A stretch of DNA of 64,000 nucleotides from Brachionus rotundiformis (taxonomy: Eukaryota; Rotifera; Eurotatoria; Ploima; Brachionidae). This document shows, piece by piece, positions 1-12,682 of this stretch. The notes under the pieces were generated by a model. That model saw only the letters and a list, made by a program, of their open reading frames with translations, ran no database searches and had not been told where the DNA came from. Where the stretch lies: NCBI GenBank assembly GCA_016802295.1, contig JAESIW010000162.1, forward strand, positions 1,467,346 through 1,531,345, given 5' to 3'. Both the position numbers and the translations under genes were made by a program. Every line of letters starts with the position of its first letter. Position 1 is the stretch's first letter.

Positions 1-2321
1 TAAAAAATGGGATTAAAATAATTTGCCGGAAATATTTAGGTTTTTTAGTGCTTGGTTGCCACTTGACACATTCAGAAATTTGTTATTTGTTTTCTAAATT
101 AATTACAGGACAATTAATTTAGGGCTTTGAATTTGTCAAGTGATTATTAACATATTCACTTGTTATCAACAGATTAGTTGTCACATTAGGCTATGACATT
201 CTTTGATTAAATTCTCACTGAACTCATGTGAACTTTTATACAATCTTATGCCCATGCTTCCATTTATGGACATGAGCTCTGATTTTTATGTTGTATTGGT
301 CACTTTCTTCCTATTCGATCATCACATCACATCATTGATATCGTCTGATTAGTTTATTCAGACCAGATCACTCAGCTGCTGCAGTCTTTGATCACAGGTT
401 TAACTTTTAGCCCAAAAAAGCCCAATAAAGAGGCTAATTGTACCATCTTACCAGAGCTTTTCCTAACTAACCCCTGCATTATTTCTAATTGTACTCAAAA
501 TGGCTTTGGCTTTGGACATGTCTATCAACTATAAGATTAAACGCTTTCATGTCAACAATGCCAATCAATATTGATAGAAAAAACCAATTTCTCCTAATAT
601 AAATGAAAATCATCTTTTAAGTATTTATCATTAATTTTTTTATATCTTTTCTGGCTACGTTTTTTTTAAAATTAAGATTCACTTATTCCTAGCTGGTCAT
701 ATCATTTCGAAACCTTCAATAGAAAACCTTATTTAAATTAAGACATTTTTTTTGTCAATATTCAATTAAATTAATTTGAATGTATTGCATGCATTTGATT
801 AACACCATCAACACCATGTCATTTTGATTCTTAGATATTTTGTTTATATTTAAAAAAAAGTTTAATATACATTAAAATTAAAAATATTAAAAAATATTTT
901 GAATTAAAAAATCACGGAAAAAAATTTAAATTAATTGATTAAAATTAAGACAAAAATCTAGCGACTCAAACATTTAAGCTAACTAAAATAATTCTTCCAA
1001 AATTCCTTTTAAATTTGATTACATTCAATTTTAGATAACAACAGCTTAACATCTCTTGCTCATTTAAAAAAACTCAATATTAAGGAAATTATTGTTTTAA
1101 ATATACAATAAAAAATAGTTAAAAAAATAATTCAATTAAATCAATATTATTTAAACTTTACTTATCTCAAAAATAATTTAGAATGTCCAGAATAAGAGGA
1201 TGTTATTAATTTATCTAAATCTAAAATTAACAATTAAATCACCATAACCTGACTTATTGGTAGTTGGAAAGACTCAAATTAAGATCTTTGGGTCTGTCAC
1301 CATCATTTTCAAAAAGTTTCTTCTCGTTGGATTAAATTAAAGTTTTTTATTCTTTTTAAATACTGATTATCAACTATTAATCTTGTGAAATCAACTTAAA
1401 AAAGTAAAACAAAGAGATATTTAATTTAAATTGATATCATCTCAAATTCTTTGTTATGCAATCAAATAGATCATTTTTTTTCTACACATTCCATTTAAAA
1501 TGATAGATAAAAAATTAATTGAACCTTTTAATCATTTTGCTTGGCTATAGCATAACAACTTTTTTTTATTTGTAATCAAAGGAGATAGACATTCTCAATT
1601 TCATTAATATGATAAAAAATAAATATATTTTCAGAGTTTTTTTTTAAAAAAATTCATATACCATTTATATTTATATTTTTCAGACTGAATAAAAACATTT
1701 TTTTTAAATATATAATTATTTTTATTAGTTTTATGATTAAATTATTTCATTATTAAGATTTAAATTAAAAAATGTCCATTATTCAACATTTTTGTATTAA
1801 AATCTTAAATAAATAAAAAATTTAACGTGTATATTTATAAAAAATAAATGTATTTAATCTGATATCTTTTGTTTTGAAATCAAATAAACGTTGTATTTAA
1901 TTAATCTTCCTCATAAACACTATTTGTAGTTTGGGGGTACATATAATTTAAAATAAACAAAAATAAACTTGTTCATAGAATTTTTAATTATTAATTATTT
2001 CCCTTTTTTAATTACAAGTATATTTGTTAAGTATTTTTTTTAATGTCGATCTTTGAAGAGTGAAGACACATATATCAATACAAATTCGATAAAGCTGTCC
2101 CCAATCTCTTAAATCATTTAAAAATTTTACTCGGCAAATAAGATAAAACAAATCATCTTTTTCTATAGCCACTATAAAAAGCATTACTATTTTAAATTAA
2201 TGAATTGTTACAATACTGTAAAAAAAAGAGACCAAACCATTTATAAAATAATTATTTAGTTTGATTAATAATTACTTAAGCTTAATGTTTATTTATTATT
2301 TAAATAACATATTTTTAAAAA
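1..2321. other. gene-free AT-rich left flank
   Basis: No coding region, RNA gene or clear repeat was recognised on either strand. The stretch is mostly A/T homopolymer runs with stop codons in all frames. Positions about 230-560 are a little less AT-rich but carry no reading frame I can support. Confidence 0.6.
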
Positions 2322-3059
2322 TTAATAATGACTAAAAAGTTTAAATCTTTTGGTATTTTTGTATAATCTAATATATTCGCTTTTGGAATCAGTTTGGCCA
2401 TTTGTATTAGGATAATTAAGTTGTTTGAAATCTCTTGCTATTAACTTTTCCCAAAAGGAGATCTTGTTATCCAAATCCAAGCTAAAAAGTGCACGAAAAT
2501 AGCTGCATGTTTGGCTAAGTTTAACAATGGATTTAATGTCCAGATATTTAAAACTAATCTCTATGATTAACTCAGTTGGCAAGTCGCTTAAGCCTGTTAT
2601 TAGATTTAGACCAATGTTTGATTTAAGATAGAATTTAAACGGTATTAAGACAACATTTTTGAAGTTAAGATCAAAATTTTGAATTTTGTCAAGAGTTAAA
2701 TCAGCGAAAAAATCATCAAGATTTAGATTGAGAAAATTGGATGAAAATGTTTTATTTTTTAAGCTTATGTCAACATTTCGGCCTGATTTTAGTATTGTTA
2801 TCAAGACATTGTCTAAATTTAGAAAACTGTTTTTGTCTTGGTAATGGTTGTAGTAGAGTTTGGTAAAATAAATTTCATCATTTGATATTCTAATTGCCAA
2901 TTTTTCGCCACTATGGTTTAAAAAGCAAAATTTTTCTCTGGTCAATATCAAATGGATCAAATAAGCCAGCTTGTCTTTATTGGAAAGCACTTCCGATAAA
3001 TAAGCCTGGTAATCTCCGATAGTAAGACAATCATTTTTAATTAGATGTTGCATATTCAT
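2322..3059 (-). CDS. FBXO7: F-box protein, FBXO7-like
   Basis: Single-exon gene of 245 residues. Residues about 158-212 form an F-box (LPTELIIEISFKYLDIKSIV, then a W-x-x-L-I-x-R-D-F end) very like that of FBXO7, whose F-box recruits SKP1 in SCF ubiquitin ligases. The upstream 150 residues, alternating strands and helices around GEKLAIRI and IPFKFYL, resemble the FP (PI31-type) domain that precedes the F-box in FBXO7. The protein is about half the size of vertebrate FBXO7: no N-terminal ubiquitin-like domain and no proline-rich tail are visible. The ATG at 3059 is the first in frame. The F-box is seen directly; the FBXO7 assignment is inference from domain order and F-box wording. Confidence 0.7.
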   Translation of the reverse strand: MNMQHLIKNDCLTIGDYQAYLSEVLSNKDKLAYLIHLILTREKFCFLNHSGEKLAIRISNDEIYFTKLYYNHYQDKNSFLNLDNVLITILKSGRNVDISLKNKTFSSNFLNLNLDDFFADLTLDKIQNFDLNFKNVVLIPFKFYLKSNIGLNLITGLSDLPTELIIEISFKYLDIKSIVKLSQTCSYFRALFSLDLDNKISFWEKLIARDFKQLNYPNTNGQTDSKSEYIRLYKNTKRFKLFSHY

Positions 3060-3526
3060 TTTAAAAAACTAAGGATTTTTTAAACCTTTTCTTACGGGCT
3101 CAAAACTAACTTAACAAATGAATAAAAATTAAAAATTAAATAATTTTTAATTAAGTTTAAAATAACCTATAAAATAAATTAAGAATATTATTTAATTTAA
3201 TTATTGTAAAGGAATGCCAAATTAGAACAGAGTATTTCTTATAAGGTTAATCAAGACAAATAAAGGACGACATCTTTTTTTTTAAATTATATTAATTTAA
3301 AATTATGCTTATTCCTTTTCAAATGAATAATAAAAACAATAAGAAAAATAGACTATTGCTTATTTAATAAATATACTCATTTTTTTTTAGTTAATGAATT
3401 TTATGTTCCATTTATGTTTTCGTATTCATAAATATCAAATAATTTTCACTTAACTTTTTAGCAAAAATTAATGTTATACAGAAAAGAAGAAAATAAAATA
3501 CTGACAAATTGCGTAGTGTTGAAAAT
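3060..3526. other. intergenic spacer, divergent genes
   Basis: A 467-base AT-rich gap between the FBXO7-like gene (-) and the WASP gene (+). Both promoters should lie here, but no specific promoter element can be named. Confidence 0.4.
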
Positions 3527-5243
3527 ATGAGCTTAGAAAAATCCAATCGACGTCAACATGACAGAACAATGTTAATAAATGACAATGAGTATTCAAGTTT
3601 GATCAATTTAATAGAAAAAAGCAACGGAGTTGTAAGACAATGGACTTATTTGTTAAAATTGAATTCAAATTTAAACTATCTCTAAAAGGCATTGATAATG
3701 GCAACAGTTCAACTGTGGCTCTCAGAGAAACCATCTCACAAAGATTGGCACAAAGCTCACACGGGAATTATTTGCTTTGTAAAGGACTATTCCAAAAAAT
3801 CATATTATTTCCGCATGTTCAATCTACCTGTAAGAGAAAATTATCTACAATTTTAGAATTTAATTGCAATATTAATCAAATTAAATTAAATTAAATTAAA
3901 TATTAGGCACGGCTATTGTGGGAACAAGAAATGTATACTCCATTTAGTTACGTAAAGATAACTGACAATTTTCATTATTTTCCAGCTGATGTAATAAAAA
4001 AAATAACTTTTTTTTCATATCTTTATTTTAATCTCAAAAGGACTGTAATGCTGGTTTAAATTTTGCCAGAGTAGAGGAGGCTGAGAAATTTCTTAACACA
4101 ATATTTTCCAAAATTCAGTCCAAATCGACCAAGAAGAAAAACTCGCTTAAAAACCAAGAAAATATTATGAATGTTCCTATCAACAGAATGGTACTTTCAG
4201 CTCAACCAATTGTCCTAAACCCAAATCAACAAATGGTCCAGCAGTCAGTACGTGAACAAGAGCCGAGCAAATACAGCACTTTAAAGGGAAAAAAGAACAA
4301 AAAAATAGACAAGTCTCAAATAAGCAATCCGACTGGCTTTCGGGTGGTCCAGCATGTTGGACTCTCAAGTGCAAATAATAACTTTGAGATAAGTCTTTCT
4401 TCGGAAGACAATTTATCCAAAAAAATGAAGGAAATCTTGGAATCAATTAATTGTCCAGTGAACAAGAAAACCACACAGTTCTTGGACAACTATATAAAAT
4501 CCCATGGAGGCATAGAACTATTTGACGAAGAATTGAAAAAGCAAAGCAAACCAATGCCATCTAGAGAGCCGCCATCCCATCCTGTTCAGCCTCCTAAAGT
4601 GGTAAATCAGGCGCCTTCAAGGCCTCCTCCCAGTTTGCCGAATAGAGCGCCCAATCCGGTGTATGCTCATCCTGCTCCACCACCACCACCTCCGCTCCCA
4701 CAATCACTACCACCCTCAATTCAGAACTCGGCCCCTCCACAACCCCCACCTTTGCCGCCTATGAAAAACACTTCTTCAATGGCCCCACCACCACCGCCCC
4801 CCTTGCCGTCAATGCCGCCCGAATGCCAGACTAATCAAAGCCGTGTTGCAGCACCGGCACCTCCTCCGCCACCACCGCCGCCGCCCTCTTTGTCAGATTC
4901 AACTCCTTCGCCACTGGTTATTGAGAAAAAAAGTACCAATAGTTTACAACAAAATCAACTTGTTGACTCAAGAGACCAACTTTTGGAATCAATTAGAGGC
5001 TTTCAAGGTTTTCAAAACAAAAATGCTTCCAGAAATAGAATATCTGATCCGGCACCGAATGATAATAATCCACCTAGTGTTTTAGATCAGCTTAAAAATG
5101 AACTTATCAAACGAGCACAATTTTTGAGTAATTATCCTTAATTATTATATCATTATTTTCTCTATTTTTTAATAATTAAAATTAAAGATGATAGCAGTGA
5201 TGAAGGTAGCGACGATGAAAGTGATTCGGAATGGAATAGCTAG
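3527..5243 (+). CDS. WASL: Wiskott-Aldrich syndrome protein (WASP/N-WASP) homologue
   Basis: Five exons (3527-3631, 3689-3829, 3907-3990, 4041-5127, 5188-5243) give 490 residues. It activates the Arp2/3 complex downstream of Cdc42 for actin branching at membranes. Domains in order: WH1/EVH1 (about 20-150; contains TVQLWLSE, GIICFVKD, RLLWEQE and NAGLNF, all typical of WASP); a basic stretch; a CRIB motif (about 204-217, ISNPTGFRVVQHVG) for Cdc42-GTP; a long poly-proline region (about 280-390); one WH2 motif (RDQLLESIR, 421-429); an amphipathic central helix (454-472); and an acidic tail. The tail sits alone in exon 5, whose frame ends DSEWNS with the penultimate-region Trp that contacts Arp2/3. 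Only one WH2 is seen, as in WASP; N-WASP has two. The exon 1 start gives MSLEKSNRRQ. Joins are all in frame, so confidence is high. Confidence 0.93.
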
Positions 5244-6882
5244 AAAGTTGTTGAAAATTTGTAAAAAATTTATTAAAAAAAGTTTATTTTTAATCAATTA
5301 TGATTATAATTTTTTTTTTGTTTCAAAAATGTTAAATTATTGTTCAGAAAACTTTTATATTTATTTTTTTTATCTAATCAATCAATAATTTAATTATTTA
5401 AAAATTAGTTAAAGCTATTTAAAATTTTTTCTAACTAAATTTTTTATTATATTTAAAAATATTTAAATAAATTTTCTAAAAATTAACTTAATTTTCAAAT
5501 ATTATATAATGAAGAATTAAAACCATCCCATCCTGTCCATCTTTTGAATTGAGAATTAGCAAAAAAATCTTGGTAAAAAGTTTTGGAAAATCCTGAACCA
5601 AGCATGTCAGAAAAAATTAAGTTCAGATCAAAAAAAAATGATCGAATTTTATTCTCATTATCAATTTAGATTTAAGATAATTAATGAAATAGGAAAATTA
5701 TTTGGAACTATTTTCTCCGCAACACTTGTCTTAATTTCGAATTCAAAACCATTGAAAAAGATACAGAGATAACAAATTTTAATTTTAAATTGTTAAAAAA
5801 GATGGTCAGTTTAAACTTAACCAACTAAACCTAATTTTAAAATATATTTTATTTTTAAGAAACTTAATTACGGTATGAGTAAATACAAATAAATTGAAAG
5901 AAATTATGTTAAAAATAAATTGATCAGTTAACAAGGCATCATCTTTTGTTAAGTTGATCATCAACTTTTCTTTTTCTTAGACCCTCAGGTACTCTCTTAA
6001 ATTCAAACAGGTTCATTCACTGGATTAACAACACTGACTGATCTGGACACACTAAATTGACCATTATTTAATAAAAAATTGATCATCACTTAATAAAAAA
6101 TTTATCTTTATAAATGACCACACATTCAATAATCTGGTAATAATTTTGAGATTTAACTTTTGAATTTGGAAGACGAATCCAACTTAAGAATAAGAATTAG
6201 GAATTTTTCTAATTTTTTAAATTAATAGCGATTCAATTGAGTAAAAATTTATTTTATTAAACAAAAAACTAGATTATAAATAAAAATTATTTCCATCTGT
6301 ATTTTAATTATGAGAAGAGCTGTACATTCAAATTTCGTTATATATTCTTAAATTTAAATGAATTTTTTTTTCTAATCCATTTTTTTGATTTGATTTAAAA
6401 ATAGGAAAATTTTTAAAAAGATAAAATAAAATTTGGTTGATTTCCAAAGTATTTATCTGCGAAAAAAAGATAATTGTTAAAATACTTAAAATAATAACTT
6501 AGTCAAAAAAAATTAAGTAAATTCTATATAACTTATTTCTATGTATCACAATTTCGATTTTATAACTAAAAAGATAAAATATTTTTAGAATTGTTTAAAT
6601 AATAAATTAGTAATGATTTTATCAATAAGTATAATTTAAAATTTATAAATAATCCTTATTGTTCGTATATTTTTATGACTTTCAAGGGAATATCTTGAAA
6701 TTAAGAGTTTAATTTTTCCAATTTTCTAATTTATCAATTTAAGAGATTATTTGTTCACTCGTGATCAGTTTTTTCTTTATATATCTGCAACTTTTAGATA
6801 TCGAATTAGTAACTGTCTATGATTTAGGTTTATAAAAATTTTATATACATATTATCTAAATTCTTTCAAGATTTTACAAAAA
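5244..6882. other. intergenic, no gene seen
   Basis: About 1.6 kb of AT-rich sequence between WASP and the GH19/vWA gene. A short near-duplicate phrase (ttgatcatcacttaataaaa and ttgaccattatttaataaaa, near 6057-6100) is the only local repeat noticed. No RNA gene or coding exon is supported. Confidence 0.5.
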
Positions 6883-8989
6883 ATGAAATTGATTTTAGTT
6901 GTTAAATTTATTTTTATATTCTTGCATTCTGGTCATTCCCAATCATCAACTTTAAAACCTGGTTGTATCAGCAAATATGGTAATCCATTGAATGGAACAT
7001 GTATGGTAGTTGACGATTGTACAGGTGCAGCTCTTGACGGTAACTGTCCCAAAGATCTAGTCTGCTGTATATCTGACAAAGCACCAATAAATTTGGCTGA
7101 AAATACCTATATTACCAAAAACCGATTTTTCCGCTTTGCCAACAAAACCCGAAGAACAGAAGCATTATACGGCTATTTCATTCAATCACTTGAATTTGCA
7201 AATGCTGATAAACAAATCTATAAAGCAGCTGCATATTTCTCCCAATTGTTAGGTGAAAGCAATTACTTTAAGAATCTTGAATCTAGAGTGATCGATTCAG
7301 ATTCCAACACCGATCTGGGAAATAATGCAACTGGAGATGGTTCTTTTTATCAAGGACGTGGCGCCATATTGCTCAGGGGAAAAGCCAATTATATCCTCGC
7401 AAATGGCTTAAGTAAAAATTAAACCTTTTACCAATGTTTAGATTTTTTAATTAATTGTCTCTAAAGATGTTGGATTTGATATTGTTAAGAATCCTGAAAG
7501 AGTGGCTTTTCCATCAATTGCTTTTCGGATAGCGGCATGGTTTTGGCGTCAAAATGCCTATGTAATTACTACAAATGCTCCAGCCAAAAAAGATGACTTG
7601 GGAATATTAGCAGATGGAACATATCACAACTTTACCCTATTGACCCATTCACTTACCAACAATCTTCAAAAGTTAAAAGAAAGAACTGAATTGTATGAAG
7701 CAATAATTAATCATGCAGGATATGGAAGCATTAAAAGAGGCTTTGGAGTCGGTTGTGAGATTGGCTCAAATGTAGGCTATTCAGTTCCAATATGCCTAAT
7801 TGGAGAAAATAAACCTTATTGTGGATGCGAAGGACAATATGAAATGAGAAATTGCCCTTACGGCTATTTATCTAACAATAGATGCCGTGGCTCTTCGGTT
7901 CTTAAATGTTGTGTAGAAATATGTAGCAGCTCATTTGACATGGTTGTTCTAATGGATTCTTCGGGCTCGATTAATCCTACAAATTTCCAAAAAGAGAAAG
8001 ATTTTGTTTTAGCTTTATTGGACAGAATTAAAATTGGTGAGAATGAAACCAGAGTGTCTATTATAAACTATAATACAAAAGTATATACCGTGGTCAGTTT
8101 CAATAGCACACAAACTAAAGAAAGCATTTCAAACGCAGTCAATAATATTCCTTACAATGGTGGCAATACTTACACATTTGACGCTTTAAAGAGGACAAAT
8201 GATATCATTTTGCAAGAAAAAAATGGAATGAGATCTGTCAAGTCAGGTATTCCAAAGGTGGTAATAGTGATTACAGATGGAGCAAGTCAAAACCAAGCAA
8301 AAACACTTGCTGAATCACAACGAATTAAAGACAGAGGTTTTAGTGTCATTTCAGTCGGGGTTGGCTCTGGTATAAATTGGGTAGAATTGATTGGAATAGC
8401 TTCAACTCCAGCTGACCAGTACTTTGTTGATGATTTTGATAAGATTAAGCTAATTCTGGCCGGATTGTCGCGAACAACCTGTCAACAACCCGCCACCATT
8501 GAACTGGAAAATGATATTAGCTCTAAGATTGAAAAGAATTCGTATAAATATTTCAAATATTCCATAAATCAGGCTCTAAATAGTACCAATTCATCACTGG
8601 ATAGTTTCACAATTGAGTTGTCCATTTTAGACGGAGATGCTAGCTTGTTTTATTCATTCGAAGAGGAAAATCCGAAAAGCGAAGAGGAATTTTTAAACAT
8701 TGATGATACCGAGCCTGATACAAATTATGTTGAAAAAGATAAAAGAGTCAAAAGAATGGCAACTAAACAAGACCATACAGGCGTATCAAAAACAAAGTTG
8801 TATCAAATAGATCGTCCACAATCAGGAAAAAATGATCTATTGTATTTTAGTGTTAAGGGATATAAAGAAATTAATGAATTTAAAGTATTTGTTCATAGTA
8901 AGATAATTCCAAATTCAGCCCGTAAAGGTCCAGTCACACAATGGTATATTATTATTTTATCTTTACTTTGTATTAAACTTTTTATTTAA
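6883..8989 (+). CDS. secreted GH19 chitinase-like / von Willebrand A fusion protein
   Basis: Two exons (6883-7411, 7467-8989) give 683 residues. Residues 1-20 are a signal peptide. A short Cys-rich segment follows (about 28-63, ending in CC). Residues about 75-265 look like a glycoside hydrolase 19 domain: the catalytic-region phrase LLGESNYFKNLE (Glu125 and Glu133 in the places of the two catalytic glutamates, with Gly where the usual His is), FYQGRGAILLRGKANY matching the GRG-x-x-Q-L-x-G-x-x-NY block, and AFRIAAWFW. The intron falls inside this domain and the join is in frame. A second Cys-rich piece (about 273-330) leads into a vWA domain (about 335-510) with an intact MIDAS start, DSSGS at 340-344, and VITDGASQ. 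Near the C terminus there is a dibasic KRVKR site and a terminal hydrophobic stretch (WYIIILSLLCI) that may be a GPI signal or a membrane anchor. GH19 enzymes cut chitin; whether this one does is untested. Confidence 0.8.
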
Positions 8990-9779
8990 AACTATATATA
9001 TTATTTTTTACATATAAATCATTCTAAATTCTATAATTCTTTTCCAATTAATGTTTAAAGATTTTGATTATTTTTTTTTCATAAAGATTAAAAATAAAGA
9101 TGAAAGAACAGTTTTATCTTTTATTAGTTTTATATCATCAATGCTTTGCTAGATTTTGGATACTTAAGCTTTTTGCTGAAACCAAACCGAGTACACTTAA
9201 ACTACTGGAGCCAATCTTGGTGTTTTTGGTTCTTAAAAATGTTGTTCAAATTGATAAAGTCATACTTAATTGACTTTAAAAATATTTTAAAAAACAAGTC
9301 ACAAAAATTGACTAAATTAATATGAATAAAATTTTTAAAATAGTTTAAAGATAATTAAATATGATTAAATCAAAAAATAAATAAATATAAAATAAAAAAA
9401 TAAAAATAAAATCAAAATATTTGGATATGATTTGTTTTCAGTTTTCGAATTTAATACATTAAGTAAAAAAAATAAATCCAAATTTTTTGAAAGATAATTG
9501 GTTTTTACCAAATTTGTGTGTATTTTAACCAAAAATGAAGGTGGCATTTTTTGGCCATTTAACCATCTGTGAAAAAACTGAAATTTTATAAAAATTATTT
9601 AATAATCACTTAAAAACGAAAAGTTTTTTGTAAAGTAAAATTTGCCAGCATTTAATTAAATACCATTTTTTCAAAATTTTTTAAATATAATAAATTTAAA
9701 TTTTTTTTCTTAAATTTTTATAATTTTCAATTCTCAAGAAAAAAAAATTCCTTTAAAAATAATTTTGATGTCTTAGAAC
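8990..9779. other. intergenic, no gene seen
   Basis: About 790 bases of AT-rich DNA between two genes on the + strand. A 60-codon frame at 9365-9547 (-) is low-complexity Leu/Phe-rich sequence and is not supported as a gene. Confidence 0.5.
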
Positions 9780-10345
9780 ATGTCGAGCAAAAAGCCTGTA
9801 CTTGATCAAATAAAATCTGAAGACCAAACAGAAGAAGAACCCGAATACGAAGTCGAGTCAGTTTTGGCAAAAAAGATCATTGATGGTCACGTGTATTACC
9901 AAATAAAATGGAAGGGATAGTAGGGTTACATCTTTAAACTAAATTAGTCAAATAAGTATCTTTTCATAGCGATGAGATAACTTGGGAACCTGTTGAGCAT
10001 TGTAATTGTCATGATTTAATAAAAAGATTTGAAAAAAAACTTAAGGAGCAAAAAAAAAACAAATCAAGGCCAACATCAGCCAATACATCTGATTCGGACT
10101 CGGAACAAGAAGTGTCTGAAAACAGCAAAACTTTATTTACAAAAAATTATATAAACAATTTGTTGAGTAAAAATCTAAAGCCGGAAAAGATTCTTGGAAT
10201 AACAGATGAGCCTGGCGAATTGACATTTTTAATAAAATGGAAGAACCAGTCAGAGCCTGACCTAGTACCGTCTCGTGTAGCAAACAAACATTTTTCCAAA
10301 TATGTAATTAGATTTTATGAAGAAAGATTAGTATTCAATAGATAG
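9780..10345 (+). CDS. HP1: heterochromatin protein 1 (HP1/CBX) homologue
   Basis: Two exons (9780-9919, 9970-10345) give 171 residues. HP1 binds histone H3 trimethylated on Lys9 and dimerises through its second domain to compact chromatin. The chromodomain (about 22-70) begins EPEYEVESVLAKKIIDG and continues YYQIKWKGY, then after the intron DEITWEP; the three aromatic-cage residues (Tyr of YEVE, Trp of KWKG, Tyr after KG) are all present. A charged Ser-rich hinge follows. The chromoshadow domain (about 117-168) reads KILGITDEPGELTFLIKWKN and ends KYVIRFYEERLVF. The 50-base intron removes two in-frame stop codons. The loop between KWKGY and TWEP is two residues shorter than usual for HP1. HP1 rather than Polycomb-type CBX is supported by the chromoshadow domain. 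Confidence 0.92.
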
Positions 10346-10941
10346 ATTAGGTTAAAGATTTGATAAAAATCACGTTTTTCATATAAACATGATCTAAATT
10401 TATGCATATAAATCAATTTTTTTTTAATTCGAAATTTTCCTTAATTAATTGGTTTTTCAATTTAAACTATATTAAATCTAGAATTTGAAATTTTTTAAAA
10501 AAATATTAACTAATTAATTAAATATTAAAAATGATTAAAAAATTATTATTTTTTTTAAATATATAAATATAGATAAAACGATTTGTTTTTCAATTAAGTT
10601 ATTTTGGATCTTATGAAATATCAAGAAATGAAAATTTAAGTTTAAGTTAAAAAAAATTTGAAAATATAATTAGCAAAAATTTATTTGTAAATTAATTTTT
10701 TTTATACTTTTTTATCAAATTTTGAAATAATTTTTGTTTGATTTACTTAATTTTGATGATTTAACAAACTTTAAACAGATTTTTAAAAAATGATGATTTA
10801 TTAAAAGTTCATTGAAAATAAGTCAATTGTTTGTCTAAATCAAATTATTTTAATTTATTTAAATACATAAATGAAAGTAAAATATTTTTTTTTTATCAGA
10901 AAAAAAAACAATTTTCGTAGAAAAATATTGTTTTTATTTAT
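10346..10941. other. intergenic spacer, convergent genes
   Basis: About 600 bases of nearly pure A/T sequence between the 3' ends of HP1 (+) and the threonine dehydratase gene (-). Nothing else recognised. Confidence 0.5.
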
Positions 10942-12682
10942 TTATTTATTAATACCATAAGCTCCCATAACCACTTTTTCATATTTATTCAGCAAGACTT
11001 GTTCAATTTCTTTTGCTTTCTCTGAATTTTCAACTTCCAGTACAGCTTGTACTTGGACAGAGAAAACGTCACTTTTTAGCCATGCTCTTTCATGTCTTTA
11101 GATAATAAATAATAAAAATCTTTAAATAAATAAAAAAATATAATTTACGCTATGTCCTTAATACTTGCTCCATATGTCGAAACCAATTTGGTAAATTCAG
11201 CCAAGCTTCCTGGTCTATCTGATATTGTAACCCATAGTTTTATCAAACGTGCATCTGCTACCAAGGCTCTTTCTAAAACTCTGCCCAGTATAGTGGTATC
11301 TATATTTCCTCCACAAAGTGGTACAACAACTTTTTTGCCTTTCAGTTCTGGTAATAAACCTTGAAGAATTGCTGCAAAACCACAAGCACCCGCCCCTTCT
11401 ACAACTGCTTTTTCCAACTCGAGTAATCTTAAAATGGCTATGGCAATATATTCCTCTTGAACGCAGACACATTTATCAACTAAATTTTTGGCACATTCGA
11501 ATGCATTCACTCCAACTACTGAAACGGCCAAACCATCAGCTAGAGTTGGGTCTGCAATAGTCAAAGTTGGTTTACCATTAGCCATAGAATTATTGAAACC
11601 AGCACAACGATCTGATTCTGCTGCCTAAAAACAAATTTTTATATTTTTTATTGTGAATAATAATAATTAAATATTAACAATTATCATTATGTCAGGCTTC
11701 ATAGCTTTGGCTGCGACCGCGACGCCAGCTAATAATCCAGCACCGCCTGTGGGAATTACAATTGCATCTACATCGGGCACTTGTTCTAATATCTCTAAAG
11801 CCATGGTTCCTTGACCAGCCAAGATATTTGGATGATCATAACCATTAATGTACATAAGGTTCAACATTTTGGACAATTTGAGAGCAAAATTTTTTGCTTC
11901 TAACATGCTAGTACCTTCAACAATTACAATAGCGCCATATGAGCGGCAATTGCTTATCTTCATGATTGGTGCCACTCTTTAAATTGGATAATTTTTAACT
12001 TTTGCCAATTAGAAAGCAAACTTGTATACTTAGGCATCACAACAACAACTGGAATTTTTAGAATCTTGCCATGATAGCACAACGCTTGAGCATGGTTACC
12101 AGCAGATGCGGCAATAACTCCATTGGCTTTTTGCTCTTTATTCAAGCTCAATAGAGCGTATCTTGCACCTCTTTCTTTAAAGCTGCCTGTATACTGGAGA
12201 AAATCTTTCTTGAAAAATATTTCCATACCAGTCAAAGAAGACATATGTGAACGCTTCCAATTGAAATTTTAAAATTTCAAATCATTATTTAGACAAGATA
12301 ATAATTACAGTACAAGGTGTTATTTCAACACCACCTTTTATTTTGTAGGCAGCAGCACTAATATCATTAAATCTAATTTTAACTGGATTTGCTGGATCAC
12401 AAAATTGATCAAACAAATCTTCAGAATTTATCTCCAACTCTGGAATGTTTATTTTGTCTATTTCATTTTTGAGATGTGCCAATCTTTCTGAATACACTTG
12501 GTCTTTTAATGTACAATTCAAGTCCTCAGTAGACTAATTATTTTAATAATTAATTTATTATATAATTAAATTAGCTTGGTTACAATTGCGCTTTTCTTAG
12601 ACATAGACTTCGGTTGGTCAAGATTCTTTGATAGGTAGTCATCCTCGGTAGATAGCTGACCATTTTGCTTTTCGCCTGCCAT
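10942..12682 (-). CDS. threonine dehydratase / serine racemase-type PLP enzyme with ACT domain
   Basis: Six exons on the minus strand (12682-12584, 12533-12309, 12253-12030, 11976-11679, 11624-11149, 11095-10942) give 491 residues. The fold-type II PLP domain has the Schiff-base lysine in YTGSFKERGA (Lys134), the phosphate-region SAGNHAQA, and the glycine loop PTGGAGLLAG. It should deaminate L-threonine (or L-serine) to the 2-oxo acid and ammonia. After the catalytic domain, the C-terminal 85 residues (SDRPGSLAEF, then DIAHERAW) form an ACT domain as in eukaryotic and catabolic threonine ammonia-lyases. This domain makes a simple serine racemase less likely, because racemases lack it. The N-terminal 35 residues are hydrophilic, with no clear mitochondrial presequence, so a cytosolic location is inferred. 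All five introns are 43-56 bases and all joins keep frame and restore family motifs. Confidence 0.92.

Noticed and set aside
4180..4446. Minus-strand frame across WASP exon 4
   Set aside because: Shadow of the WASP coding strand, with no domain or splice support.
5188..5388. Independent small + strand protein after WASP
   Set aside because: The shifted frame of the same bases gives the acidic DDSSDEGSDDESDSEW tail of WASP with a good acceptor before it.
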